DNA of 64,000 nt from Arthrobacter gengyunqii (GCF_023022985.1 NZ_CP095461.1:3348001-3412000); one strand, 5' to 3'; positions 43,165 through 52,040 are shown, counted from the stretch's first letter. Numbers and translations: made by a program. The notes: generated by a model from the sequence alone, not told the origin.

Positions 43165-43195
43165 CTACGGATGCTCAGTGCCCAAGCGCCTTCCG

Positions 43196-43744
43196 TCAGC
43201 CTTCATGCACGTCCCGCGTCCGGTTCGCCTTCCGGTAGCCGTGCACCCCGCCGATGATGGCCCCGGCTCCGCCGATCATGCCGCCGACCACAGCTCCCTG
43301 CGCCATCCCGCCAAAGAATCCTTCACCGGGGGTCACGTCAAACTGCGGCGGGCTGATCAGCGGCTGGCCCGCGAACACGGTGTAGGCCATGGCCGCAAAT
43401 GTAACCACCATGCCCACGCCAAAGACCGCGATGCCCAACATCGTGGACAGGGCCCCGGCATTTTCCGCGAGCTTCTGCGGATTCACGCCGCGCCGCTTCG
43501 CGTACCAAAGCGCGGCGAGAGACGGAAGCATCGTCGTTAGCACCAACAGCGTCACGGGCAGCAGGAACAGCCCAAATACTGCGGCGATGAAGGCACCCAC
43601 GAGGCCCGCATAAAGTCCGATCGTCAACCCGAAAGCATTCGACTCCATGAAGACGGACCGTTCCCGTTCGTCGCCGTAGGCGGGACTGTCCAGGTCCATG
43701 ATTCGTTCGGCGGCTCGGTCGAGCCTGTTCGGCTTGCGTGTCAT
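43196..43744 (-). CDS. Four-helix membrane protein paired with an HTH regulator
   Basis: A 182-residue membrane protein: charged N-terminus, then hydrophobic segments at about 42-62, 64-84, 105-128 and 150-172. The last is glycine-rich (GAVVGGMIGGAGAIIGGVHG). No known catalytic motif is seen. The ATG overlaps the stop of the small HTH gene as ATGA, so the two are translated together. Small HTH regulators of this type often pair with a membrane protein of unknown role. Confidence 0.78.
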   Translation of the reverse strand: MTRKPNRLDRAAERIMDLDSPAYGDERERSVFMESNAFGLTIGLYAGLVGAFIAAVFGLFLLPVTLLVLTTMLPSLAALWYAKRRGVNPQKLAENAGALSTMLGIAVFGVGMVVTFAAMAYTVFAGQPLISPPQFDVTPGEGFFGGMAQGAVVGGMIGGAGAIIGGVHGYRKANRTRDVHEG

Positions 43745-43968
43745 TTCCGGTCTCCCGCCTCGTCGGTGAACAGTTCCTCGACGGTCCCGCCCAAGGCACG
43801 GGCAATCTTCAGGGCCAGATACACCGACGGGGCGTAGTCGCCCTGCTCGACGGCGATAATCGTCTGCCGGCTCACCCCCACCAGCTCGGACAGCTCTGCC
43901 TGGGTCATGCGCTGCTGCTTCCGGCGCTCCCGCACCGGACTCGCAAAGTCAGCCTTTCGAGGAACCAT
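43741..43968 (-). CDS. Small Xre-type HTH regulator (YozG-like)
   Basis: A 75-residue protein that is little more than one helix-turn-helix: RERRKQQRMTQAELSELVGVSRQTIIAVEQGDYAPSVYLALKIARALGGTVEELF. The start ATG lies 6 nt after a TAACAT hexamer, which in turn is 18 nt after TTGACT on the minus strand. The transcript may therefore be leaderless. A long palindrome covers this promoter, suggesting autorepression. It is coupled by ATGA to the membrane-protein gene. Confidence 0.88.
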   Translation of the reverse strand: MVPRKADFASPVRERRKQQRMTQAELSELVGVSRQTIIAVEQGDYAPSVYLALKIARALGGTVEELFTDEAGDRK

Positions 43969-43981
43969 ACGGCAATGTTAG

Positions 43982-44010
43982 GGATCCTTGACATTTAAAG
44001 TCAAGGATCC
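43982..44010 (-). promoter_or_regulatory. 29-bp palindrome over the HTH promoter
   Basis: GGATCCTTGAC and GTCAAGGATCC (perfect 11-bp arms) flank ATTTAAA, 14 nt before the HTH start. The minus-strand -35 TTGACT is in one arm. This is a likely operator for the HTH protein itself. Confidence 0.75.
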
Positions 44011-44058
44011 GAGACATTTTCTCGCCGCGCGGAAGTCGTCCCACGTGAGCCCGCACTG

Positions 44059-44164
44059 ATTTCCCTCCGCTTTGGGAAACGGCGACCGTTTTGGGAAATC
44101 GCTGCCGGTTTAAAGCGGCAGCGATTTCCCAAAGTGGCCGGAAATTCCCAAACCGGAGGGAAAT
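44059..44164. repeat. 106-bp imperfect hairpin with TTTGGGAAA motifs
   Basis: Two 49-nt arms flank the 8-nt loop GTTTAAAG. The outer (ATTTCCCTCCG) and inner (TTTGGGAAATCGCTGCCG) parts are perfectly complementary; the centre is mismatched. TTTGGGAA or its complement appears four times. It lies 37 nt after the DoxX stop, so it could terminate that transcript. Its size and modular layout also suit a REP- or MITE-like element. Confidence 0.72.
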
Positions 44165-44201
44165 GGATGGGGGCCGGGACCCTGCCCCCATGCCCCCGCA
44201 G

Positions 44202-44660
44202 CTACTTCTTCGCCGCAGCCCGCAACGCCTTCCACGCACCCGTGGACCACAGCGCCCAGATCACCAGCAGGGGCTGGAAGAACAGCCGGCCCAGACGCTT
44301 GCCGTCCGTATCCAGGCCAAAAGCATCAGTGTGCGTGACGTACTGGGAAATGTTGCCGGGGAAAATCGCCACAAAGAACGCCGCCGCGGCCCATCCCGCC
44401 GGCACCCGTCGCTTGCGGAGCAGGATCAGAGCGGCACCGAGGCTGATCTCCGCCACCCCGGAAAGCAGCACGACGGCGTCGTTATCCAGCGGAACCCAGT
44501 CCGGAACCTGCGCCTGAAACTCTGAACGGGCAAAGGTCAGGTGCGACGTTCCGGCGAACGCCAGGAACGCGCCCAGGGCGATCGCGCCCAGTCGGCGGGG
44601 CTTCGACGTCGGCGGGGCAGGTTGGGCCGCAGCCGCGGCAAGGCGTGAAACGAGAGACAT
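44202..44660 (-). CDS. DoxX-like membrane protein
   Basis: A 152-residue protein with four hydrophobic segments. It has the DoxX pattern: GTSHLTFARSEFQAQVPDWVP, then LSGVAEISLGAALILLRKRRVPAG and FPGNISQYVTHTDAFGL. Function of the family is poorly defined (membrane redox or quinone-linked roles have been proposed). It lies 10 nt after the M20 peptidase gene on the same strand and is probably co-transcribed. A decayed relative is at 19517. Confidence 0.87.
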   Translation of the reverse strand: MSLVSRLAAAAAQPAPPTSKPRRLGAIALGAFLAFAGTSHLTFARSEFQAQVPDWVPLDNDAVVLLSGVAEISLGAALILLRKRRVPAGWAAAAFFVAIFPGNISQYVTHTDAFGLDTDGKRLGRLFFQPLLVIWALWSTGAWKALRAAAKK

Positions 44661-44670
44661 GCGGGCAAGC

Positions 44671-45846
44671 CTACGTCAGGCGGTTGTACGCCAGCTGGGC
44701 AAGTGCTGCGGCCTGGTCGCCCAGCACGGAGTCGTCAAAGAGCACCCGCGGTGAATGGTTCCAGGCGACGGTTGCTGGATCCACCGACGGCGGTGTGGCG
44801 CCAAGGAACAGGAAGGTCCCGGGGATTTCGTCCAGCACCAGGGAGAAATCCTCGGACCCCATCAGCGGATCACGGGATTCCAGCACCCGGTCTTCACCAA
44901 ACAGTGCCCGCAGATCGGTCAGTGCCTCGCGGGTCCGGCCGGCATCGTTGCGGGTGACCGGATAGCGGACGGTGAAATCGACGTCGACACTGCAGCCGTG
45001 CGCAGCCGCAATCCCTTCGGCGAGCGCCTTCGACTCAACGATCACCCGGTCCAGCGACTCCTCGGACAGGGTGCGCACGGATGCCCCGAGCTTAGCCGTA
45101 TCAGGAATGACGTTGATGGCTTCCCCGGCCTCCAGCTGGGTGACGGTCAGGACAATCGGGTCAAACACCGAGAACCGGCGGGTGGACATGGTCTGCAGCG
45201 CAGAAGCGATTTCGGTGAGGGCGGGAACAGGGTCGACGGCGGTCTGCGGCTGGGAGCTGTGGCCGCCGGAGCCCTTCACAGTAATCCGCAGCTCGTTGGC
45301 TCCGGCCATCAGGGTGCCGGCCTTGGTGCGGAAAACCCCCAGCGGACCGGGACGCACATGGATTCCGTAGGCGGCAACGGGACGTTCCCCGGCGGCGTCG
45401 AGCACGCCCTCGTCGATCATCAGGCTGGCTCCGTTGTGGCCTTCTTCGCCGGGCTGGAACATAAAGATGACGCTCCCGGCGAGATCCTGTTGCTGAGCGC
45501 ACAGCAGCTTTGCAGCACCCACCAGCCCGGCCACATGGAGATCGTGCCCGCAGGCGTGCATGTTTCCGTTGGTCGAGGCGTAGTCCAGATCTGTCAGTTC
45601 GGTCACCGGCAGGGCATCCATGTCCCCACGCAGCAGGACGGCCGGCCCCGGGTCGGCGCCGCGGAGCACAGCGACAACAGATGACGCCTTCAGCCCGACC
45701 GTGATTTCCAGGTCAAGGCCCTCCAGCGCCGCAAGGATCCGCTCCTGGGTCCGCGGGAGATCGAGACCGGTTTCGGGATCCTGGTGGAGTTCGCGCCGCA
45801 GCGCCACAAGTTCCGGGAGGATTGCCTGTACTTCAGAAACAAACAT
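44671..45846 (-). CDS. M20-family amidohydrolase/peptidase
   Basis: A 391-residue metallohydrolase of the hippurate hydrolase/IAA-amino acid hydrolase type. Metal-binding motifs are MHACGHDLH and FQPGEEGHNGA. The dimerisation domain insert (VKGSGGHSSQPQTAVDPVPAL) is complete and the closing MGSEDFS is present. It hydrolyses N-acyl amino acids, releasing the amino acid and an acid. AGGA precedes ATG 45846. Confidence 0.92.
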   Translation of the reverse strand: MFVSEVQAILPELVALRRELHQDPETGLDLPRTQERILAALEGLDLEITVGLKASSVVAVLRGADPGPAVLLRGDMDALPVTELTDLDYASTNGNMHACGHDLHVAGLVGAAKLLCAQQQDLAGSVIFMFQPGEEGHNGASLMIDEGVLDAAGERPVAAYGIHVRPGPLGVFRTKAGTLMAGANELRITVKGSGGHSSQPQTAVDPVPALTEIASALQTMSTRRFSVFDPIVLTVTQLEAGEAINVIPDTAKLGASVRTLSEESLDRVIVESKALAEGIAAAHGCSVDVDFTVRYPVTRNDAGRTREALTDLRALFGEDRVLESRDPLMGSEDFSLVLDEIPGTFLFLGATPPSVDPATVAWNHSPRVLFDDSVLGDQAAALAQLAYNRLT

Positions 45847-46064
45847 GCATTGAGTCCTGTCATCCGCGCTGATGCCCGGCCGCAGCAGCGGCAGGTGTTA
45901 CTAAGGAGTAAACCATTCCTGTTGCCCCCGGCACAGCCGCGGCGGCGCTTTGGGACAGTCCCTGAAGCAACCGAACGGGACATGACCCCGCGGAAGTTTT
46001 CCACAGCGGCAGCATGACAAAAGGCCGGCCCCGCCCAGCTCCGGCAGCCATGACGTCCCACCCC

Positions 46065-46070
46065 TAGACT
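46065..46070 (+). promoter_or_regulatory. Candidate -10 of the histidine kinase gene (leaderless)
   Basis: TAGACT fits the actinobacterial TANNNT -10 pattern and ends 7 nt before ATG 46078. No ribosome binding site precedes the start, which suggests a leaderless transcript. Confidence 0.4.
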
Positions 46071-46077
46071 GGGGTCC

Positions 46078-47472
46078 ATGATCGACAGCGCAACCAGAGC
46101 CGAGACCGCCCCGGCCCACAGCACAGGGTGGATCCGGGACCGGCTGCGGAAGAAGAACGACGACGACTGGGAACGTCCGGCACCCACGCGTGACCAGGTG
46201 CGGCGGGACATCATCGGAACCGCCGCGGTCATCCTGGTCGCCGCCATTGCACTCGAAACCAGCCGCGGCTTCGGCGCCGCGGGCGGCGAAGACCGACCGA
46301 TCTGGCTGCAGCACCTGGTGCTCGCGCTGATGGTGGCGCCGCTGGCCCTGCGCCGGCGCTTCCCGATCACCGTGCTCCTGGTGTCCTCGGTGCTGTTCTT
46401 CCTCCTGAGCACGTACATGCCGGCCATCAGCACCCAGCTCGCTTTCCAGGCCGCGTATTTTGCCTCCATCTACTCCGGCGTGGCCTGGGCGCGGGACCGG
46501 CGGCTGCTTCGGCTTGCGCTGGTGGCGGTGGTCGCGGCAATGGCGCTGTGGCTGATCCTCGGCTTCACCGTGTCCAATTTCTACGACTCCTTTGTGGAAA
46601 GCCTTAACGAGAGCGCCACGGAAGACGATGACACCTACCGCGGCATCCTGCCTCCGCTGGCCTCCTACGCCTTTTACTCATTCCTGATCAATGCAGCCTT
46701 CTTCGGCGGAGCCATCCTCTTCGGCCTCACCTCCTGGCGCAGCGCGCACCAGCGCGAACGGCTCGCCGAACAGGCAGACCAGCTGCGCACCCAGTCGGCG
46801 GAACTCGCGCACCAGGCGGTGGTGAACGAACGGCTGCGGATCGCCCGCGAACTGCACGACGTCGTCGCGCACCACATCGCGGTCATCGGCGTCCATGCCG
46901 GAGCGGCACGGCGCGTGATGGAGAAGAAGCCGGAAACCGCGGCGGGAGCCCTGCAGACCATCGAAGACTCGAGCCGTGAGGCGGTGGAGGAAATGCGCTC
47001 CCTGCTGGGCGTGCTGCGGGCCAGCGACGAGGCGGATCCCGCCGGCGACGGCGCCCGGCGCAGCCCCGAACCGGGCCTTGCGGACCTTGAAACGCTGGTG
47101 GCCGAGCACCGGGCCAACGGACTGCGGGTGACCTTTACCCGCGTCGAAGACATCCCGGGTGCGCTGGACACCGTCGCGGCTCCGCTGGCGCTGTCCGTCT
47201 ACCGCACCGTCCAGGAGTCCCTGGCCAACGTGTGCCGGCACTCCACCGCCGGTTCCGCCGTCGTGGCGCTGCGCACCGGTTCCTCCGACGGCGTGCGCTG
47301 GCTTGAAGTGGAGACGGTCGACGACGGCGGCCCCCGGCCGGGCAGCCGGGCCGGGTCCGGGTTCGGGCTGCGGGGAATCCGCGAGCGGGCGGCCCTGCAC
47401 GGCGGTACGGCCGACATCGGGCCGCGCGCCGGCGGCGGCTGGCGGGTCCGCGTCCGCTTCACGCAGCGCTGA
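46078..47472 (+). CDS. NarL-type sensor histidine kinase
   Basis: A 464-residue sensor. Six or so membrane helices fill residues 45-220, a short coiled linker follows, and the HisKA_3 domain has the phosphoacceptor H260 in ERLRIARELHDVVAHH. The ATPase domain ends in GFGLRGIRERAALHGG. With no large sensing domain outside the membrane, it probably senses membrane state or a small hydrophobic signal. It is co-transcribed with the response regulator; a NatAB-like ABC exporter follows and may be its target. Confidence 0.92.
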   Translation: MIDSATRAETAPAHSTGWIRDRLRKKNDDDWERPAPTRDQVRRDIIGTAAVILVAAIALETSRGFGAAGGEDRPIWLQHLVLALMVAPLALRRRFPITVLLVSSVLFFLLSTYMPAISTQLAFQAAYFASIYSGVAWARDRRLLRLALVAVVAAMALWLILGFTVSNFYDSFVESLNESATEDDDTYRGILPPLASYAFYSFLINAAFFGGAILFGLTSWRSAHQRERLAEQADQLRTQSAELAHQAVVNERLRIARELHDVVAHHIAVIGVHAGAARRVMEKKPETAAGALQTIEDSSREAVEEMRSLLGVLRASDEADPAGDGARRSPEPGLADLETLVAEHRANGLRVTFTRVEDIPGALDTVAAPLALSVYRTVQESLANVCRHSTAGSAVVALRTGSSDGVRWLEVETVDDGGPRPGSRAGSGFGLRGIRERAALHGGTADIGPRAGGGWRVRVRFTQR

Positions 47473-47525
47473 TGCCTCCCGGCATGACAGATCCCGCTAA
47501 GACTATTGCTGAGATGAAGGACGAC

Positions 47526-48260
47526 ATGAACCCCATTCGCGTACTGCTGGCCGATGACCAGGCCCTGGTTCGGGCGGGCTTTGCCATGATGCTCTCCGTC
47601 GAGGACGAGATGGAGGTGGTGGGGCAGGTGGCCAACGGCGCCGAAGCAGTGGATTTCGCCGCGGCTAACCCGGTGGACGTCATTCTGATGGACGTGCAGA
47701 TGCCGGTGCTGGACGGAATCCGCGCCACAGAGCAGGTGGTGCAGGCCGGCACCGCCAAGGTCATCATCCTGACCACCTTCGAACGCGACGACTACCTCTT
47801 TGACGCCATCCGTGCCGGTGCGAGTGGTTTCCTGCTGAAGAACGCGGACCCGGATGACCTCGTGGCGGCAGTGCACGCCGTCGCCTGCGGCCACGCCCTG
47901 CTGGCGCCGGAAGTCACCATCCGCGTTATCGAACGTTTCGCCCGCTCGCTCGACGCCGAGTCAGCAGCCACTGCCGCCGGAACGCCGGCTCCTGCCCCGG
48001 CAACCGCCGCCCAGAAGCTCCTCGCCTCCCTGACCGCCCGCGAGCGCGAAGTCCTGGTCCAGGTTGCCGCCGGCCGAAGCAACGCCGAAATTGCCCGCGA
48101 AATGTTCCTGGCCGAAGCCACGGTCAAAACCCACATCTCCAACCTGCTCGCCAAGATCCAGGTCCGCGACCGGGTGCAGGCGGTGGTGTTCGCCTATGAA
48201 AGCGGACTCATCCTTCCGGGGGAGAACCCCTCGGATTCCGCTGCCCGCCACTGCCCCTAA
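47526..48260 (+). CDS. LuxR/NarL-type response regulator
   Basis: Receiver domain with phosphoacceptor Asp56 in VILMDVQMP and the conserved Lys in FLLKNADP. A 30-residue Ala/Pro linker leads to the LuxR HTH domain LTAREREVLVQVAAGRSNAEIAREMFLAEATVKTHISNLLAKI. The frame is open back to an ATG at 47472 that overlaps the kinase stop. ATG 47526 is preferred because AAGGA lies 4 nt before it and the protein then starts MNPIRVLLADDQ. It pairs with the kinase directly upstream. Confidence 0.92.
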   Translation: MNPIRVLLADDQALVRAGFAMMLSVEDEMEVVGQVANGAEAVDFAAANPVDVILMDVQMPVLDGIRATEQVVQAGTAKVIILTTFERDDYLFDAIRAGASGFLLKNADPDDLVAAVHAVACGHALLAPEVTIRVIERFARSLDAESAATAAGTPAPAPATAAQKLLASLTAREREVLVQVAAGRSNAEIAREMFLAEATVKTHISNLLAKIQVRDRVQAVVFAYESGLILPGENPSDSAARHCP

Positions 48261-48371
48261 CCCAGCAACGGTTCACCCGCACGGCCGATCCGCCGCCTTC
48301 CCGCGGCACCTAGGGTTGAAGGAGAAGATTTCCTCACAATGCCCGGCACGGCCGGGAAAGGAGCAGCCACC

Positions 48372-49256
48372 ATGCTGCAGGTTTCCAACCTGTCCCGAAA
48401 ATTTGGGGACAAATTGGCGGTGGATGACGTCAGCTTTGATGTTCCGTCCGGCCAGATGACCGGTTTTGTGGGCGCCAACGGTGCCGGCAAAACCACCACC
48501 ATGCGGATGATCATGGGGGTGCTGAGCGCAACCTCCGGTGAGGTGCTGCTCGACGGCGCTCCCCTGACTGCCGAGGCCCGGTCAACTTTCGGGTACATGC
48601 CCGAGGAACGCGGCCTCTACCCCAAGCAGCCAATCCTGGACCAGCTGATCTACCTTGGCCAGCTGCACCGGATGACCCAGGCCGACGCCCGAAAGGGCGC
48701 CCTGGACCTGCTGGATCGGTTCGGACTCGGCGGACGCACCAAGGACAAGCTGGAGTCCCTGTCCCTGGGCAACCAGCAGCGGGTGCAGATCGCGGCGTCC
48801 CTGCTGCACAAGCCAAATGTGCTGATCCTGGACGAGCCGTTCTCCGGCTTGGATCCGGTGGCCGTGGACTCCATGGTGGATCTGCTGCGCGAACGCACCT
48901 CCGCCGGAGTTCCGGTTCTTTTCTCCAGCCATCAGCTGGACCTGGTGGACCGGCTCTGCGACAGCATGGTGGTCCTGCAGCAGGGCAAGGTGATTGCCTC
49001 AGGCACGGGCGATGACCTGCGTGCCCGGGCCGTCAACCGGCACCGCATTACAGTTTCTCCGGATGCCGGCTGGGTGCGGGACGAGCCGGGGGTGCGCGTC
49101 CTGGACGTTGCCGGCCCCACCGCCGTCCTGGAGTTCGACGACGACGGGGCCCGGCAGCGCCTGCTCGCCACTGCACTCACCCGCGGCTCCGTGGAGGAGT
49201 TCGCCCCCATCCGTCCGTCCCTAAGCGAAATCTACCGTGAGGTGACCGCAGTATGA
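48372..49256 (+). CDS. ABC exporter ATPase (NatA-like)
   Basis: A 294-residue ATPase: Walker A GANGAGKTT (34-42), signature variant LSLGNQQR, Walker B VLILDEPFSGLDP, and switch His in SSHQLD. The LSLGNQQR form and the YMPEERGLYPKQP segment are typical of NatA/YhaQ-type exporters. AAAGGAG precedes ATG 48372. It overlaps the permease gene by ATGA. The complex exports sodium, a drug or a peptide; the substrate is not determinable here. Confidence 0.91.
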   Translation: MLQVSNLSRKFGDKLAVDDVSFDVPSGQMTGFVGANGAGKTTTMRMIMGVLSATSGEVLLDGAPLTAEARSTFGYMPEERGLYPKQPILDQLIYLGQLHRMTQADARKGALDLLDRFGLGGRTKDKLESLSLGNQQRVQIAASLLHKPNVLILDEPFSGLDPVAVDSMVDLLRERTSAGVPVLFSSHQLDLVDRLCDSMVVLQQGKVIASGTGDDLRARAVNRHRITVSPDAGWVRDEPGVRVLDVAGPTAVLEFDDDGARQRLLATALTRGSVEEFAPIRPSLSEIYREVTAV

Positions 49257-50464
49257 GCACCACAACCCGTCCAACGCCGCCGTGGGCGATCGTCACCCTC
49301 CGCGAGGTCATGGTCAAGGCCCGCGACCGCAGCTACCTGATCTCCACTCTGGTCACGCTGGTGCTGATTGTGGGCACCGTGGTCTTCAACGCCTACATGA
49401 GCACCCGTGCGGATGAATACACCGTGGCCGTGACCAACTCGAATTCCGACATCACCGTGACCGTCCCGGAGGGGCAAACCATCGTTGAAGCCGCCGATGA
49501 AGCCAGCCGGGCCGACGGCGGCACCACGCGCTTCAAGGCTGTGGAAGCCTCCAGCCCGGACGATGCCAAGGAACTGGTCCGTTCCGGGGAGGCCGACGCC
49601 GCACTCCTGGTGGGCTACGACGGCTGGACACTGACCGGCAACGAAGAACTCGACAGCGGACTGCAGCAGGGCATCGCCGATGGCCTGACGGCCCATGCCC
49701 TGGAAATCAACGCGAGTCAGGCCGGGACCACGCCCGAAGCCCTGCTGGCCGGCAGCGAGTTCCAGACCGCCCTGCTGAACGGCAGCGCCGAGAACCAGTT
49801 TGTCGCCCAGTTCACGGGATTCGTGTTCGGGTTCCTCTTCTACATGGCCGCGATCATCTTCGGCATGGCCATTGCCACCTCGGTCTTGGAAGAGAAGCAG
49901 AACCGGGTGGTGGAAATCCTGGCCACGGCCATTCCGATCCGTCAGCTGCTCTACGGCAAGGTGGCCGGCAACACCGTCCTGGCCATGATCCAACTGGCCC
50001 TGTACGCCGGGGCCGCCCTGCTGGCCCTGAACTTCACCGACACCGCGGACCTGGCCGGGACCATCATTCCTGCCTCGGGCTGGTTCCTGGTCTTCTTCCT
50101 GGTCGGCTTCCTGATCCTTGCCTCCCTCTGGGCCATGATCGGTTCCATGGCTTCGCGGTCCGAGGATCTGAACAACAGCTCCGGGCCGGTGCTCACGGTG
50201 ATCATCGTGGCCCTCTTTGCCGGTCTGTTCGCCAAGGGCCAGCTGCTGGTCGCGGCATCCTACATCCCCGTGATCTCCACCGTGGCGATGCCGGTGCGGA
50301 TGCTCAGCTCCGATGTGCCGCTGTGGGAGACCTTCCTGTCACTGGCCATCGCCCTGGCCGCGGCCTACGCCCTGCTGCGCTTCGGCGAGAAGATCTACCG
50401 CCGGGCCGTGATGCAGAGCGGCGGCGCGCTGACCCTGCGTAAGGCGATGAAGCTGGAGTCCTAG
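49253..50464 (+). CDS. ABC-2 type permease (NatB-like)
   Basis: A 403-residue membrane protein with one N-terminal helix (SYLISTLVTLVLIVGTVVF), a soluble extracytoplasmic domain of about 150 residues, and six C-terminal helices. The family segment FYMAAIIFGMAIATSVLEEKQNRVVEILATAIPIRQLLYGKVAGN is present. It pairs with the ATPase directly upstream. The stop codon shares CTAG with the convergent acyl-CoA ligase gene. Confidence 0.92.
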   Translation: MSTTTRPTPPWAIVTLREVMVKARDRSYLISTLVTLVLIVGTVVFNAYMSTRADEYTVAVTNSNSDITVTVPEGQTIVEAADEASRADGGTTRFKAVEASSPDDAKELVRSGEADAALLVGYDGWTLTGNEELDSGLQQGIADGLTAHALEINASQAGTTPEALLAGSEFQTALLNGSAENQFVAQFTGFVFGFLFYMAAIIFGMAIATSVLEEKQNRVVEILATAIPIRQLLYGKVAGNTVLAMIQLALYAGAALLALNFTDTADLAGTIIPASGWFLVFFLVGFLILASLWAMIGSMASRSEDLNNSSGPVLTVIIVALFAGLFAKGQLLVAASYIPVISTVAMPVRMLSSDVPLWETFLSLAIALAAAYALLRFGEKIYRRAVMQSGGALTLRKAMKLES

Positions 50465-52035
50465 TCCGAATACCGCCGCCGCAGTTCCGCCTTGCGGATC
50501 TTTCCGCTGGCGGTGCGCGGCAGATCCGAAACCATCAGCACGGTGCGCGGCACTTTGTACCGGGCCAGACGGCCGAAGAGGTGTTCCTGCACCTCTTCGG
50601 CCGTCAGTGCGTAACCCTCCCGAACGGTGATGACGGCCCGCGGCACTTCTCCCCATCGAGAATCCGGAACACCGATGACGGCGACGGCACCGACAGCCTC
50701 AAGCTCCGCGATGGCCTGCTCCACCTCCGCGGGGTAGATGTTCTCGCCGCCGGAAATGATCATGTCCTTCAGCCGGTCGGAGATGAAGAGGAAACCGTCG
50801 TCGTCGAAATGGCCCATGTCTCCGGAGCGGAACCAGGCCCCGTCCGCATAAGCGTCCGCAGTGGCGTCCGGCCGGTTCCAGTAGGAGCGGATGACGTTCG
50901 GTCCGGCAATCTGGATCTCCCCCACTTCACCGGCGCCGAGCACCTGCCCGTCCGGCCCGCTGACCCGGACATCGGTGAAGAAGTGCGGTAATCCGGCGGA
51001 ACCGGCTTTCTCCCGCGATCGGGCGGCCGGAAGCGCGGTGGCACCCGGAGCCGTTTCGGTCATCCCGTAGCCGTTGGAAAAGGACAGGCCGCGCGCCTCA
51101 TAGGCCTCCAGCACACGCATGGGAACTGCCGAGCCGCCGCAGGTGATGGTGGTCAGCGAGGTGAGGTCCCGCTTGTCCCAGTCCGGATGTTCACACAGCA
51201 TCTGGAAGGTGGTGGGGACACCGCTGATGTACGTGGCCGCGTACTGTTCGATCGCAGCCAGCGTACGGCCCGGTTCGAACCGGGATTCAAGCACCACTGT
51301 TCCGCCCTTCAGGAGCACCGGCAGCACGCCCATGTCCAGGGAGGCCACATGGAACATCGGGGAGATCATCAGCGCCACTTCCGTCATGGACACGTCATAG
51401 TCCACCAGCACGTTGTAGCAGTTCCACGCGAGATTGGAGTGAGTCAGCAGGGCACCCTTCGGCTGGCCGGTGGTCCCGGAGGTGTACAGGATCATCGCCC
51501 CGTCCTCCAGCCCCACCGGCACGTCCAGCCGCTCCGGCGGCGCCGCGGCGATCACGGAGTCAAAATCCAGCACGGTGTCGAAGTCCAGCGCGGGGACCGT
51601 GCCCGGCCCCGCAGCGGTTCCCTCCTCCGGCTCTGATCCGTCCGCAACTTCCAGCCGCAGCTCGACCGCCGTTCCGCCCGAACCTCTGCGGGCCAGCGGG
51701 GCCAGCGCACCCGTGTGCACCAGCACCGCGGCACCTGAGTCCTCCAGCGCAAACCGGATTTCCGGCGGAGCAAGCCGGGTGTTCAGCGGCACGAATACCG
51801 CCCCCAGCGTTCCGGCGGCGAAAAACGTTTCCAGGAAGGCCGGGTGGTTGTCTCCGAGAAACGCCACTCGGCTGCCGTGCCGTACCCCGCGGCTGCGCAG
51901 GGCGTTCGCCAGCCGGTTGATCCGCTCATTGAGCTCCGTGTAACCGATGCTCCGGTCCTGGAACACCAGGGCGGTCCGGCCGGCGGACTTCAGGTGCCGG
52001 CGGTAGATCCATGAGCCCACCCCGTGGTTTTCCAT
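50461..52035 (-). CDS. Acyl-CoA synthetase (AMP-binding, fatty-acid type)
   Basis: A 524-residue adenylating ligase: phosphate loop LYTSGTTGQPKGALLTHSN, GYGMTETAPG, the hinge FLFISDRLKDMIISGGENIYPAEVE, and the C-terminal catalytic lysine in RTASGKIRKAEL. It activates a carboxylic acid as the CoA thioester. It lies 5 nt before the end of an NMT1-like binding-protein gene on the same strand, so the two may form an uptake and activation pair. Its stop overlaps the convergent permease stop. Confidence 0.91.
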   Translation of the reverse strand: MENHGVGSWIYRRHLKSAGRTALVFQDRSIGYTELNERINRLANALRSRGVRHGSRVAFLGDNHPAFLETFFAAGTLGAVFVPLNTRLAPPEIRFALEDSGAAVLVHTGALAPLARRGSGGTAVELRLEVADGSEPEEGTAAGPGTVPALDFDTVLDFDSVIAAAPPERLDVPVGLEDGAMILYTSGTTGQPKGALLTHSNLAWNCYNVLVDYDVSMTEVALMISPMFHVASLDMGVLPVLLKGGTVVLESRFEPGRTLAAIEQYAATYISGVPTTFQMLCEHPDWDKRDLTSLTTITCGGSAVPMRVLEAYEARGLSFSNGYGMTETAPGATALPAARSREKAGSAGLPHFFTDVRVSGPDGQVLGAGEVGEIQIAGPNVIRSYWNRPDATADAYADGAWFRSGDMGHFDDDGFLFISDRLKDMIISGGENIYPAEVEQAIAELEAVGAVAVIGVPDSRWGEVPRAVITVREGYALTAEEVQEHLFGRLARYKVPRTVLMVSDLPRTASGKIRKAELRRRYSD

Positions 52036-52040
52036 GGCGC

